A DNA stretch of 64,000 bases from Theobroma cacao (GCF_000208745.1 NC_030851.1:33440974-33504973); one strand, 5' to 3'; shown: positions 24,719 to 35,799, counted from the first letter of the stretch. Notes: generated by a model from the sequence alone, not told the origin. Numbers and translations: made by a program.

Positions 24719-24820
24719 ACTGTGCGAGTAGGGAGTGCACACATGATGATGATAGAGTGTGCAAGTAGGGAGTGCACACATGATGATGTTGAAGTGTGCG
24801 AGTAGGGAGTGCATAAATGA
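24719..24820. repeat. Minisatellite, about 37-bp unit, in sense LTR
   Basis: Three copies of a unit containing GAGTAGGGAGTGCACACATG, differing by a few bases. It is the reverse-complement equivalent of the repeat at 22502-22605. Confidence 0.85.
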
Positions 24821-25023
24821 TGATGATATTGCATTGAGTTGAGTGTGGTGGAATGGTATACATGATGATGTATGTATATACAAATATATATGTTATAGAA
24901 AGTTTATGAAAATAATCGTGATTTTGTTGTGTGTTGGCATTGTTAATTGCTCTCAAATTGCTTTTCATTTCAACAAGAAAAGGGCTTTTGATGTAACAAG
25001 ACCCATTTCACTCAAAATGCTCT

Positions 25024-25289
25024 GTTTCTCGCTGCAACGAGAAACTCTCAGGTTTTAAGGGTCACACTGGCTTGATTCTCCGATTCTAGTGTAGTGCTTT
25101 CACTTCAATGAAGATTTTGACCACCTTCCCATCCGTACTGGGAAAAGTGGTAAACATAAAAGTTGTAGCCCTACTTCTTAGCTTTCTAATGGTTCAAAAA
25201 TCAGATCAATTGGATTTTTGTAGTGGGAGATATGCTACACAAATTGAAATACATGCAAACTAACACTATTTCTCGCTGCAACGAGAAAC
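25024..25289. repeat. Pair of identical palindromes flanking a sequence module
   Basis: TTTCTCG, a 6-nt loop CTGCAA, then CGAGAAA occurs at 25025-25044 and again at 25269-25288. Each can form a 7-8 bp hairpin. The antisense LTR has one degenerate copy near 22290-22310. The segment between them contains the shared module described under findings. Confidence 0.85.
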
Positions 25290-28276
25290 TTGCTGCCATG
25301 CTTGCTACCTTGCTTGATTTTGACATATTTTTCAACCATTTAACTTCATGGATTGATCATGGGTTTTTGCAACACTATGAGTTTATTAATCAAAGTTTGA
25401 AAGGAGGGGTTTTTAGTAAGAAATTAAATCAATTGCATTGTTTTCGAAACAAGTGCATCATGATTTCTAAATTCTTCCTATCGATTGCTTGTTCCCTTCT
25501 TATGTTCACTCACTGAGTTTTATATTTAAGTTTTTAAACTTCATGTTTTCATATTCAAAGACAGTTGAGACCTAGATTGAGTGTTCATATATGCTCGTCC
25601 TCTTAGTAAGTACTATGGCATCTCAATAGCTGTACCTTCACCCACGGTCACTCCGCTGACGGTTAAGGGTCTGTTACCTGTGAACGCGTATATGTAATGT
25701 AATCCGCTAGAATCCATATTATAAGTCAATTATGTATATTTGATTACCGATGCCACTATGAGTTGGCAAACGGATGACATTATTTTGACATAATAAAATT
25801 GTGAGTTTTTGGTCACTATAGAATATTACTGAAATATTTTAGTTCAGAATTTTAATATGTGGTTTTAGAAATGATGGTTGGGAATAATGATCGGGTTTGC
25901 ATAAAAATGTTTGCTTGGGCTTGTGGGCTATGCCCATTGGGCCCATGCGCCGGTCATGACCCAGTATTTGGGTTGTGACACTCTCTCTCTATCAAAATGT
26001 TCAGCTAGTGAGAGAAAGTGTAGAGGAAGAGCTTTTGAAGGTTCTTGAGGTGTAAAAGTGAAAGAGTATGAAAAAACCTATGCAAAAGTGTAGAAAAGCA
26101 TGAGAATCGGAGTTAATTTGAGAAAGTTATGAAGGCTTTAAGGTTTCTTTTCCATGGAAGGAGGAAAACGTTTAGTGAGGAAAAAGGATGGGAATTAGAA
26201 GAAGAAGTTGTTAGAAGTGAGGAGAAGGTGCTGAAAGAAATGAGATATTTATCCTAAAGTCAATCAAAGTTTCACAGAATTTACAAAAATGCCCATTTTT
26301 TATTCTTCTAGTATAGTGCCTTCACTTTGACAAAGATTTTGACCACTTTCTGGTCAGAACTGGGCAAAGTTTTAAACATCAAAGTTGTAGCCCTACCTCT
26401 TAGCTTTCTAATGGTCTAAAAATCATATCATTTGGACTTCTTTAGTGGGAGATATGCTTGAAAAAACAAAGCATATGCAAATCAAGCAACAGTTAATTAT
26501 GCACATTTCTTCACCAATTAAAATTATTTTTGATCCTACTCTTATAAAAACATAAAATAATTATAAATAACATAAAACTAGCATCATTAATTAAAAATAA
26601 ACATTTAAACATAAATTAAACTAAACTAATAAAATAAATAAAAATACCTAAATTCAATCCTAAATCTAGTCCAACTTAGACTAATTAGGTATTTAATCTC
26701 CCATTAAATATGTGAATTTGATGCACTCAACAGTCTACCTCTAGTCACGCATCTATGGAGGTCGAGGTTTCATAATTAGCCACCATATTAAAGTACAGGG
26801 TATTATATTTGGGCTTAATTTTGGTAATAATTTATCTTAGTTCTTATAGTAATGCATAGAAATTAGTAGATTTTATTTAATTATTTTAAATTAGTTAATT
26901 TAGGTGAGTCAATCTAATCTTAGTTAATTTTATACTTAATTTGGTGTTAATATGGTTAAGATAGGCTGTTATTGATTTATTTGTACTTTTGTAGGTGTTT
27001 GATGAAAGAAGAATTTTAATGAAAGAATAAGAGCAGTTTTGAGGTGCAGACTTTTACTGCACATGTTTCGGTATTTTAGCCATAACTTTCTATACAAAGC
27101 TTCAAATGAAGAAATTTTAGACCATTGGAAAGACGAGAAAAATCTACAACTTTCATGCTTACCACTTTGCTCAGTTCGGCTTATAATGTGGTCAAAACTC
27201 TTATCAAAATTGATGCACTGCAGTAGTCATAGAGCAATTACGATTTATGTTAATTAATTGGGCAAGGCCGCGACCCATATAGTCTGATAAGGAAATCCTT
27301 ATTGGAATTGACTTCTTTCTTTACCCAACTTGGCCTAACTTCAAAGCCTATAAAAACAACCTTTTAAAGGACTTTGAGAAAAGAAGAGAACTAAACACTA
27401 GACTAACAATTGAGAATCAAGCCACAAAGTCATTGAAGTTGAGAAGAATGTGAAGGATTCAAGAAGACTTGGAAGATCAAGATTATAATTCTTGAGTTTT
27501 ATTTTTTTTATTATTCTTTTATTTTCTTAGTTTGTTTTTATTGTTTAAATTTTATTTGATGATGATGTGTGACTTGATGGGGAACTAATTCATTAATCTA
27601 AGATTATGATTAAACTCAATATGTAGTCTGAATTATTTATCTCTCTTTTGTTTATGTTTTACGGATTTAAGTCATTTATTTTATTCTGTTCGTAATGCTT
27701 CTAATTGCCTAATTACCAATTAGATTGAATTGGAAACTTAGGTTAAACCTTAACGAAGAAGATTTAGGTATACCTTGAATAGAATAGTGTATGATCAAAT
27801 GCGTTTAATTGATTAGGTGGTTTGATTTGCATACAAGGTAGACATACACTTATAAGCCATACGTAGCTAGGATTAGAGTACAAACTTAATGAATCTTTTT
27901 CAATTTAATTTGCATAGACATATAGTAAATTAATTAAGAGAGGTATTTTTATGAGAAACTCTACAAAGACTTGTAAATAATTTAGAACTCTAGGTTAGCA
28001 ACTTAATCCATTAAACTAAGTTAAAAGATAGAGAAACAATAATCAGATGAAATATTGATGGATATTATAATTTTAAGTCTGGTAGTTACGTGAGTTTTAT
28101 AAAATAAATTTACTATTTAATTTTAGTTTCAATTTATTAGTTTTAATTTTTTTATTTTAATTGTTTAGAAAAAATTATGGTGTTATAATTTTAGTAGTTA
28201 GCAATAGGAATTAAATAATTTTCTGTGGGAACGATACTCTACTTCATTACTATATTACTTGTTAATGATACGTGCA

Positions 28277-29304
28277 CTTGTATGGTTTGAAGCAGGCCCC
28301 TAGAGAATGAAATATGGTTATACAATATGGTTTTCTTCAATCCAATGCAGATCACTCATTGTTCACTATGAAGACAAGCAATGGTGAATTCATTGCTCTC
28401 TTGCTATATGTAGATGACATACTAATAGGGAGCACTTTAAAACTAGTTGCAAATGGTGTGAAATTGTTCCTAAGTTCACACTTTAAGCTCAAGGATTTAG
28501 GAACAGTCAAATACTTTCTAGGACTAGAAATAGCAAGATCTCTTGAAGGCATCTCCATATCACAAAGAAAATACACTTTGGATCTATTGTAAGAGAATGG
28601 TCTGTTAGGTGTAAAACCATTCTTCACTCCTATTGACTATAATAAAAAATTAATCAAAGCTCAAGATGAAGAGAAACTTGCCAATTTGATAAACAACATA
28701 CAATTGGTTGGCACATTACGTTTTCTCACATTCAATAGACCAGACGTAGCATATGCAGTCTAGGTACTATCATAGTTCATGAGCAAGCCTAACCTTGAAC
28801 ATTTGGCTACAACTCACAGGGTGTTGAAACTATTTGAAAGGGTCACACAACCAAGGCATCCTAATGAAGTCAGAATCAAATTTGAAGATTGTGGCATACT
28901 GTGATAGTGATTGGGCAAGTTGCCTTGATTCTAAGAGGTCAAGCACAGGATATAATGTGTTCATTGGGAATTCCTTAGTGACATGGAAGTCTAAGAAACA
29001 ATTAGAAATATCTCACAGTTTTGCAAAAGTTGAATGTAGGGTCATGGCATCAACCAGCTGTGCAATTATCTAGTTAAAACATCTTTTAGCAGATTTTGGA
29101 ATTAATCATAAAGATGCAATGATACTCTACTTAAATAGCCAATCAGCCATTCACATTAACAAGAACCCAATCTTCCATGAGAAGACTAAACATATGGAGA
29201 TGGACTACCACTTTGTTAGAGAGAAAGTGATTGAAGGTACAATCAAATCAGTAGATATCTCAACTAATTTGCAACTAGTTGATTTATTCACTAAAGCCTT
29301 ATAA
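28277..29304 (+). pseudogene. Broken copia RT C-terminus and RNase H
   Basis: Resumes with LYGLKQAPR, then FLQSNADHSLF, the polymerase active-site LLYVDDIL (Y codon at 28407), KDLGTVKYFLGLEIARS, and the RNase H region (YCDSDWASC, RSSTGYNVFIG, LNSQSAIHINKNPIFHEKTKH) ending near 29304. Stops include TAA after LDLL near 28590 and TAG near 29072 where the family has Trp. Confidence 0.88.
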
Positions 29305-29364
29305 CCGAGGCAGTTCCACAGTCTTTTGAACAAGATGAATGTTCATAACATTCACATATCATCT

Positions 29365-29374
29365 TGAGGAAGAG
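29365..29374 (+). promoter_or_regulatory. Polypurine tract
   Basis: GAGGAAGAG immediately precedes the 3' LTR. It is the plus-strand priming site of reverse transcription. Confidence 0.7.
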
Positions 29375-29724
29375 TATTAGATATCATAGGATTGAATAAG
29401 CTCGAAATTGTGATGAAGAGCACAATAATGCCTTGAAGAAGACTCAAGTAGAAAAAGCACAAGGAAATGTGCCATTTTGAAAAAAGCAAAAGGAAGACTT
29501 TAAAATAAATTGAAACGTTGCGTTTCAATTAAATAAGTTTAAAATTCCATTTTGTTAGTTAATCATTGTAATTATTAGTTCTTTTGTTCTTGTTTCTAGC
29601 TGTTTAGACACTACATATAAGTAGCCTCTTTAGGCATTTTTTAATGAGAAAACCGTTGAGATATTTTTCCTTCCCAAACACAGCGTCATCTCTCTCTTCC
29701 TTTTTTTATGCTATTTTCCTGACA
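29375..29724 (+). repeat. 3' LTR of copia element (350 bp)
   Basis: Begins TATTAGATATC and ends CCTGACA, matching 17525-17902. It lacks the block of about 28 bp present in the 5' LTR. The duplication ATAGA follows at 29725-29729. Confidence 0.9.
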
Positions 29725-29729
29725 ATAGA

Positions 29730-32700
29730 AAAGGTGGCTTTGGGGTTAGAGCATGAATGCGAAGAAAAGCAGCAGCTCGATTGAAGTCCAAGACAATCAC
29801 TAAACTAAACATCATTTGTCATATTCTCTGTTTGCTTCTCTGCTTTTTCTTTTACTAAATCTTTTGTTTGAATTTTTCTTGGCGAAAAAGGGTAATTCAA
29901 GAGAAACTGAGAGCGAGGAGTGAAAAAAAACAGATTATGGTATTGTACATGCAAAGTAAAACGTGAAAATTGTGGTTAAACCCATCACCATTAGCTTCCT
30001 AAAGTGATTGAATTAAGTCCACCAAACCCAAAATCATGTGCAGCTGAAGTAGGTAGTGTTGCAACAGCCTAATAACAATGGTGGCTACCTAACTAAATTG
30101 CACATCAACTTTCCTTTCCATGAAATCTTGTACGATTATTGTTGAATTCAAGTCAAGGTTTTCAATACCAGGCTACTATTTGTTTCTTAGTACAGAAATT
30201 TGACTTGGTTGTATGGCTTCGAGGAAAATGGCAAAAAGTTTCCAAATTTAGCGTGCAAACCACACAAACAGTTCATGTCTAACTCAGCTTCAACAGTACA
30301 TGCTTAATTTCAATAATCAAATTGAATCATTTCATAAAAAAGATTAAAACAGTGGAAAGTAAATGATATTCTCATAAGCATGAAAATTTTAGATCGAAGG
30401 GGGCAGACCTACATTAATAAAAGTGTAATAAAATGTCAAAAATTTATATTTGTTATACTACTTATGCTAGAGTTTTTATGTAGTTAATAATGCTAATGAA
30501 CCCACTAATGTTTTGTATAATTTTGTAGAGAGTGAGGTCAAACATTCTAAGTCAAAGTAGATTTATTAAAAAGTAATTTATATACTAATATTTAAATACT
30601 ACCTGGAATGATAAAAAAAATTCTTTTATAATTTAAGATTTTATTTTAAAAAAAATCAAAACCTAACTACTCTTCCTTCCATTTCAAAAATTCAAGTCCT
30701 ACTCTTGAGACAAGCAGTAAGGCTTTTTTTGTGGGTCTTTGGTTGCATTTCTCCATCCTTTCCAAACCACTCATCTAGGCTTCAATTGTAAGTAATTTTC
30801 AATCCAAATTAAGTTTTTAAATACTTCATGTTTAAATATTTTTTGATTAATTTGATAGTTTGGGTTCATAAGTATAATCTAGCTAATAAAAAATAATATT
30901 ACATGTCAAATAATATTTTGATGTATTAAATAAATATGCTGAATTTATATTTTCTTTAATTTAATGTTAAAATTTCTAATTTATGGATTTTAACATGTTT
31001 ATATTTTTTGAATTATTATTATCATTTCAGTTATGATACCACTAAGAGAAATTCTTCATTATTAAACCACAATGGAAATGCATATGCAAAAGATGAATGA
31101 AAATTAAGAGGTACAAAATTTGTGTTTGAATGTCAATAAAATAGTATTGTAGCTTCAGTTTCTCAACTTATTTATTAGAGGGAATACTATTCAAATGAAA
31201 GCACAGAAAACTGTGCTAGTCTATGAAGTATGAAGTAGAAAGTGTTTTGGATTTCTATAGGCTACTCCAAGCACTAGCAGTAAAAACCAGTAGCATTCAT
31301 TGTTAACCAAAAAAAGCTCAGGTGGTAGAAGAATCTTTAACCCAGAACATTGAATTAAAATTTATATCACACCATTTAAAATTCTGCACAAAATGGTGCC
31401 AACTTTGCTTAGAATTGGGACATATGACTGGTACTACTTCTTTCCTGATTGAACACGACCTTTTTATATCATTTCAATGATATAACATATTTTTGGCTGT
31501 GTTGTAGAACGCATATCAGTGTTTAGCTATATATGCTACAAACTTTTGCCTCTAAACTAACTTGGAAAGGATGAATTCATGAAGTTCAAGAAGATTTGAC
31601 AAAATTTAACAGGGACAAGGTGAATGCAAACTTGCAATTGAAGTTGTAGCAGCAGCTCTAATGGAGAAACATTAGACTTTAGGATATAAAATTAACTTTT
31701 ACATGTCTTTTTATTAGTCTTAGTAGTGATGGTGACTATCAATAAAATTTATATATATTTTTTAAAAAATTAAAATAAAATATATAATATAGAAAATTAC
31801 ATTAAAAAAATAAAAATAAAACATATAAGATTATAATAAAAAATAAAATAGATGACATAAAATATAAATTTAAGAGATGATATTATATAAAAATTAATAA
31901 TATAAAATACAAATATATTAAACTTACATTTTATAAATAAAGGTAATTTTGAAAAATGACATTACATTCCCAACAAAATACTTATAAATCAAATACTGCA
32001 ATGTTATCTTTTTTATAGTTTAATAATATTATTTTTTCTGTAATCATATTATTTATAATTATATTATATTGTAAAATATATCAAATGTCACCCATATATT
32101 AAAATCTTTAAAAAAGAAAGGAAAAAGAGGGTGAAGTTGGTCAAAGTTGAGCAGGCAAACGTGAGAGACTTTACATCGTCAATAACTACTTTATCTCATT
32201 AAAAGTTGAGATAATTTACGAGGAAATAACATCTTATTTGCTTTCTGTTAATTTCTGTTTTGTCAACCATCGCTTCTTGGACTTAAGAAATCCGAGTTGG
32301 TGAGAATTGAATTTGCTTTTGCATCAGTGGCTACAAGTTCAGACACAAGTATGACTTTGGGAATTCGGATAAACAAGGGCTTGGGTTGGGTCGGTGTCCC
32401 AACTCTCAATAAAACCTTGCATCGACATGCCACAATTATTCTTTACCAATCAAAAGAAATTATTAAATAAACCCTTGTTACCTACCATAGCAGCCATAGG
32501 TCAAGAATTTTAATTCATCCACTCTGGAAACTTTCGTTAGAAACTATGACTGTATCATAGTAATTGGCCACCACCCAATTCTGAATTTTTTTAATTTAAA
32601 TTTCTCGCAACACGAAAGAGACATATTAACACTAAAAATGTAGTATTATACTTGTTACATTGGACGTGTTAGTTTTACCTTTCAAAAATCATACCATATA

Positions 32701-33915
32701 TATAATAGAGTCATATTGCTTATCTCATCATCCTATATATCTCAAATATTTGTACTTCGTCCTAATATGACATGAACCTATTGAATAAATTCATAAATTG
32801 GATTTATTAATTTATGAATGGATCAATTCATCTATAATTACAATCAAATTAATAGATTATTGTCTCATAAAATAGTTCAAATATTTGCATTGAACAACTG
32901 TGATTCGTCAAATGCTGATTAGCATGTGTTTACTGTAGACAACTCTATGAGATTCTTCATTAGGTTGTTGGCATGCTAATCGCACTCTTGGGATGAAGCA
33001 GTCGTGATAGACAACTCTATAATGCTTGGTAAAAAACACAATTTGCTAAAAACGTCTTCTTTTTCTTGGAATGAATAGCATGTAGCATAGACTGCAATAA
33101 TCCAATGTCAAACTGTTACGTGCATAGGTGGGTTGCTGAGTGTTGTTACCTCAATTACAGTAATCAAGCCACTACGATGAAGTCAGCAGCTATTTGTTAG
33201 CTCTTTTGATATATTTCAAAAGCTTGTAAACCCAATCTGATCAAAGTTTTTTTTCATTTTTTAACTGCCCTCAACAACCATAGGGCTCAAGAAGAACCCC
33301 ATTGCACAAACATTTATGGCTAAACGTCAATTTGTATTTCGACTATTATTTCCATTTTTTCGTAATTTTACAACTACTTAGATGCCTAGTCACTATCTCA
33401 TCACATCGCTAACCAATGGCAATGGAGTGCCCTCTAATATATATCGTTGCTTGTACATCATCTCTTCATGTAATCCCTACACCAATATCCATATCGCGAG
33501 TCCAAATTTCTGCTAACGAGTTACAATAGCGTATAACGAAAGGGAATTAAAATTTTCTGGTCAAAAACCAAAAAAGCAATTAAATTCTGGAAAGATATAT
33601 AGAAGATGCTGAGAATAAGGCAAAAGAGATTCTTTTTCCCATATTTGATCCAAACGCCCCCTTTCTAGCAGACGTGTCCAATATATTGGTTGGTCGTTTG
33701 GTTATTGACCCACCATTTCTTTTTGCATAATATATCCTTTTATTGGGATTTCCAAACGACTCCACCGTAATTCATAATCCTAACCCAACTAACATTCATC
33801 TGCATACAAATCATAGTATTAAATAACCTACTTTAATTTCATCTACACATCCTGGAATTACCAAAAACAAAGACACAGAAACCAAACACAACCCAAATGC
33901 TTGTCTAACTTTCCA
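29730..33915. other. Gene-poor AT-rich spacer
   Basis: About 4.2 kb without a recognisable gene. Positions 31740-32100 are extremely AT-rich (runs of A/T with AATAAAATA-type words), which could act as a matrix-attachment or structural region. The flank nearest 33915 is the 3' side of the SUFE2-like gene. I saw no convincing RNA gene or intact repeat. Confidence 0.5.
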
Positions 33916-34599
33916 TCAGAGCTTTATAATGTAGGAAACGGAGGCGGAGGCCAGAGGCAGCTCCCTTTGTCTCTCCAACATCAAACCCTCCGTTCTATCC
34001 CGCATGCTGATCAAGACGTTCTGCCACGTGTTCACTCTCGACTGGGCCTTCCCATGGACACCGACGTTTAACTCCACCAAATCCTCCGCCCTCACTTCCA
34101 CAACTTCTTCGGGATCCGCACCGTCCATCATCCATATGAGGCACGAGCAGAACCCTTTCGTAATCTCCGAATCACTGTCGGCTCGAAACCTTACCTTTCC
34201 ATTTTGGTCTATTCTGGCGTCGAGCCACACCTGAGTGGCGCAACCCTTGACCCGATTCTCCGGCACCCGTGCCGACTCGTCGAAAGGAGCAAGCATCGCT
34301 GCGTAATGTAAGAGCCGTTTCACGCGATCGACAGGCTCTGTTAAAGACTTGAATTCTGAAACCAAAAGTTGAATCTTGTCCGAAACTCCTTCATAGGTGG
34401 TTTCTGACCGAGTTTCAATCGTCGCTGAACACGAAGAAACAGCGAATATCTTATCAGAACCAGATTTACATAAAAATTTTGATTTATTTACTCTGGGAAA
34501 CTTAACTTGAATCTTTTCATTGTTAGAATAAGGGTTTCTATCACTGAAGCAATAACACGAGGAAATATAAGGGACCGTTCTTATGGATGAGGAGGTCAT
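33916..34599 (-). CDS. SUFE2: SufE-like protein, plastid (intronless, 227 aa)
   Basis: SufE proteins accept persulfide sulfur from the cysteine desulfurase (NFS2/SufS) and boost its activity in plastid Fe-S cluster assembly. The SufE domain spans about residues 70-215: LVSEFKSLTEPVDRVKRLLHYA, then VKGCATQVWL with the sulfur-accepting Cys120, then ADSDSEITKGF. The N-terminus is rich in Ser, Arg and hydroxylated residues, as in a plastid transit peptide. There is no BolA domain, so it is SUFE2/SUFE3-like rather than SUFE1; absence of a quinolinate synthase domain excludes SUFE3. A longer frame begins at 34713 with TTG, and a TATA-like box at 34738-34731 would place transcription start near 34705, so the ATG at 34599 is the start. 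A single exon fits Arabidopsis SUFE2. Confidence 0.92.
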   Translation of the reverse strand: MTSSSIRTVPYISSCYCFSDRNPYSNNEKIQVKFPRVNKSKFLCKSGSDKIFAVSSCSATIETRSETTYEGVSDKIQLLVSEFKSLTEPVDRVKRLLHYAAMLAPFDESARVPENRVKGCATQVWLDARIDQNGKVRFRADSDSEITKGFCSCLIWMMDGADPEEVVEVRAEDLVELNVGVHGKAQSRVNTWQNVLISMRDRTEGLMLERQRELPLASASVSYIIKL

Positions 34600-34730
34600 G
34601 TTTGGATAGAACGAAAATGAAGGAAAAGAGGAAAGGGCAAATGAAGGAAAAGGAAAAGAAATACTCAAAGAAGAAAAACGGGGAACGAGCGAGAAGTTCG
34701 TTTTGTTGAACAAGTCAAAGGGAAAAGATC

Positions 34731-34738
34731 CTTAAATA
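34731..34738 (-). promoter_or_regulatory. TATA-like box of the SUFE2-like gene
   Basis: TATTTAAG on the minus strand lies about 130 nt upstream of ATG 34599, which would give a leader of about 105 nt. Inferred from position and sequence only. Confidence 0.45.
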
Positions 34739-35544
34739 ACGCACCCCATCGGTTGTCTTGTCTGTGTTTGAGATTTTGCGTGGAAATTGAAGAGGCGGAG
34801 CTGACGATCCAATTGAAAATGTGAAAGAAGATGAAGAAAAAGAAGTCTTTTTTATAAAAAGGCTTGCTCGCCATTAAGATAACGCGCCAAAATTTTGTAT
34901 AATTTGGATTTTGGCCCCACATTAGGAGCTTAATTAGCGACATGATTCCCCAAATCTGTTGGTAGTATTAAACTATACTAGTTAAATCATGTTTGAAATC
35001 CTCTATCCATAAAATAATGAGTTTTAATGCAGACAAACTTATGATAATCCAAGATATATTTTAATTATTTAATGATTTTATGACTTAGGTTTTGTTAGTT
35101 TACATATGATTGCTGCCCCATGTTACTTTTATATTGTAGCTTTGGTTTCTTATGTGAGCGATGACGTTAACTATATCAAAAGTTATTGCTTCCAAAATCT
35201 GGGCCCCTAAACTTAGTTTAAGTATGTTAATGGTATAATATTTTAAAAGAATTTTTAAATTATTGAGGAAAATTTAAATAAATTTTTATTTTTTTATTAT
35301 GTTCAATCAAATTTTTATATTTTTATTTTGAATTAAATAAGCTTTATTATTTGTTACTAATTAAAATACCATTTGTCATTTTATATCACGTGATACTAAC
35401 GTAGCATGTTGACATGTTATAATAGATATTAATATGACACGATGATATAATCATATGATATTTTTGACACGTGGACATAAAACAACACTTATTATTATAC
35501 TACTTACATTTAGTATTTGCATTTTACAAAAAAAAAATGTTATA
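34739..35544. other. AT-rich spacer upstream of SUFE2
   Basis: About 800 bp containing the upstream promoter region and AT-rich sequence up to the copia target site. No gene or repeat was recognised. Confidence 0.5.
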
Positions 35545-35549
35545 AAGTA

Positions 35550-35799
35550 TGTTGAATATGGTAGTTACACATGTTTCAATCTACATGTGTTTAGTTTGTA
35601 AATAAGCAAGTATTTATTTTGTTGTAATAAGCTTTCTTTTAATTTGTCCTTTCTTGATAGTTAGCTGAAGCCTTACATAAATACGGGTAATTGCTTCTTA
35701 AACAATATAAGAATTCAGTTCAGTTTGCTTTGTTTTTTGGGATTCTCTTCATTCTTCAATAGAGTTCTTCTTTTCTAGGTCACTGGTACAAAACGAACA
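35550..35799 (+). repeat. 5' LTR (250 bp)
   Basis: Starts TGTTGAATATGG and ends AAAACGAACA, canonical TG...CA. It matches 40419-40670. Confidence 0.95.

Larger units (their letters stand above)
23198..25980 (+). mobile_element. Sense solo-LTR-like element, innermost insertion (2.78 kb)
   Basis: Starts TATAGTACCCCG and ends TATTTGGGTTGTGACA, flanked by a 5-bp duplication CTCTC (23193-23197 and 25981-25985). It is the same family as its host but in the opposite direction. A TATA-like TATAAATA lies at about 23693, followed by a pyrimidine-rich leader and a GGTGAGTAATG splice-donor-like step at about 24001. No open frame of note. It contains a minisatellite, two copies of a palindrome and a long (TA)n tract. 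Confidence 0.75.
21591..26807 (-). mobile_element. Antisense solo-LTR-like element, split by its own family
   Basis: On the plus strand it starts TGTCACAACCCAAAT and ends ACAGGGTATTATA, flanked by a perfect 5-bp duplication TTTGG (21586-21590 and 26808-26812). In its own direction (minus) it reads TATAATACCC...GGGTTGTGACA. Without the inner copy it is about 2.43 kb (21591-23197 plus 25986-26807). No protease or RT is present, so it is best read as a solo LTR of a gypsy-like family. Its 5' third (26260-26740) differs from that of the inner copy apart from the first 60 bp or so. Confidence 0.75.
21562..28276 (+). mobile_element. TG...CA LTR-like element inserted in copia RT (outer insert)
   Basis: Once the inner insert is removed, this is about 1.49 kb: 21562-21590 plus 26813-28276. 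It begins TGATAAATC and ends GATACGTGCA. The end (GTGGGAACGATACTC... then ...CGTGCACTTG) resembles a 3' motif common in plant LTR repeats. It has no coding capacity. No 5-bp duplication is visible at its edges (ATAAG left, CTTGT right), so the exact ends or the mode of insertion are uncertain. It may be a solo LTR or a small non-autonomous element. Confidence 0.6.
17525..29724 (+). mobile_element. Ty1/copia retrotransposon, split by nested insertions
   Basis: A full-length copia element bounded by a perfect 5-bp target duplication ATAGA (17520-17524 and 29725-29729). LTRs are 17525-17902 and 29375-29724. Order gag, protease, integrase, RT, RNase H is copia-type. Removing the insertion at 21562-28276 restores an RT that runs from CKLHK (left) to LYGLKQAPR (right), so the host element was whole when hit. 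The coding region is disabled by many stops and frame changes. Host sequence reads through the empty site as GTGAAA-ATAGA-AAAGG. Confidence 0.93.

Noticed and set aside
24570..24968. Open frames across the TA and minisatellite tracts (also 22357-22663)
   Set aside because: Low-complexity translation of simple repeats; one frame crosses an N.
21591..25980. A foldback DNA transposon with terminal inverted repeats
   Set aside because: The two arms belong to separate insertions with their own 5-bp duplications (TTTGG and CTCTC), and the outer arm continues at 25986-26807. Nested opposed LTRs explain it better.
31305..31350. Possible tRNA-derived SINE (GCTCAGGTGGTAG resembles an A box)
   Set aside because: No convincing B box or cloverleaf follows within the expected distance.
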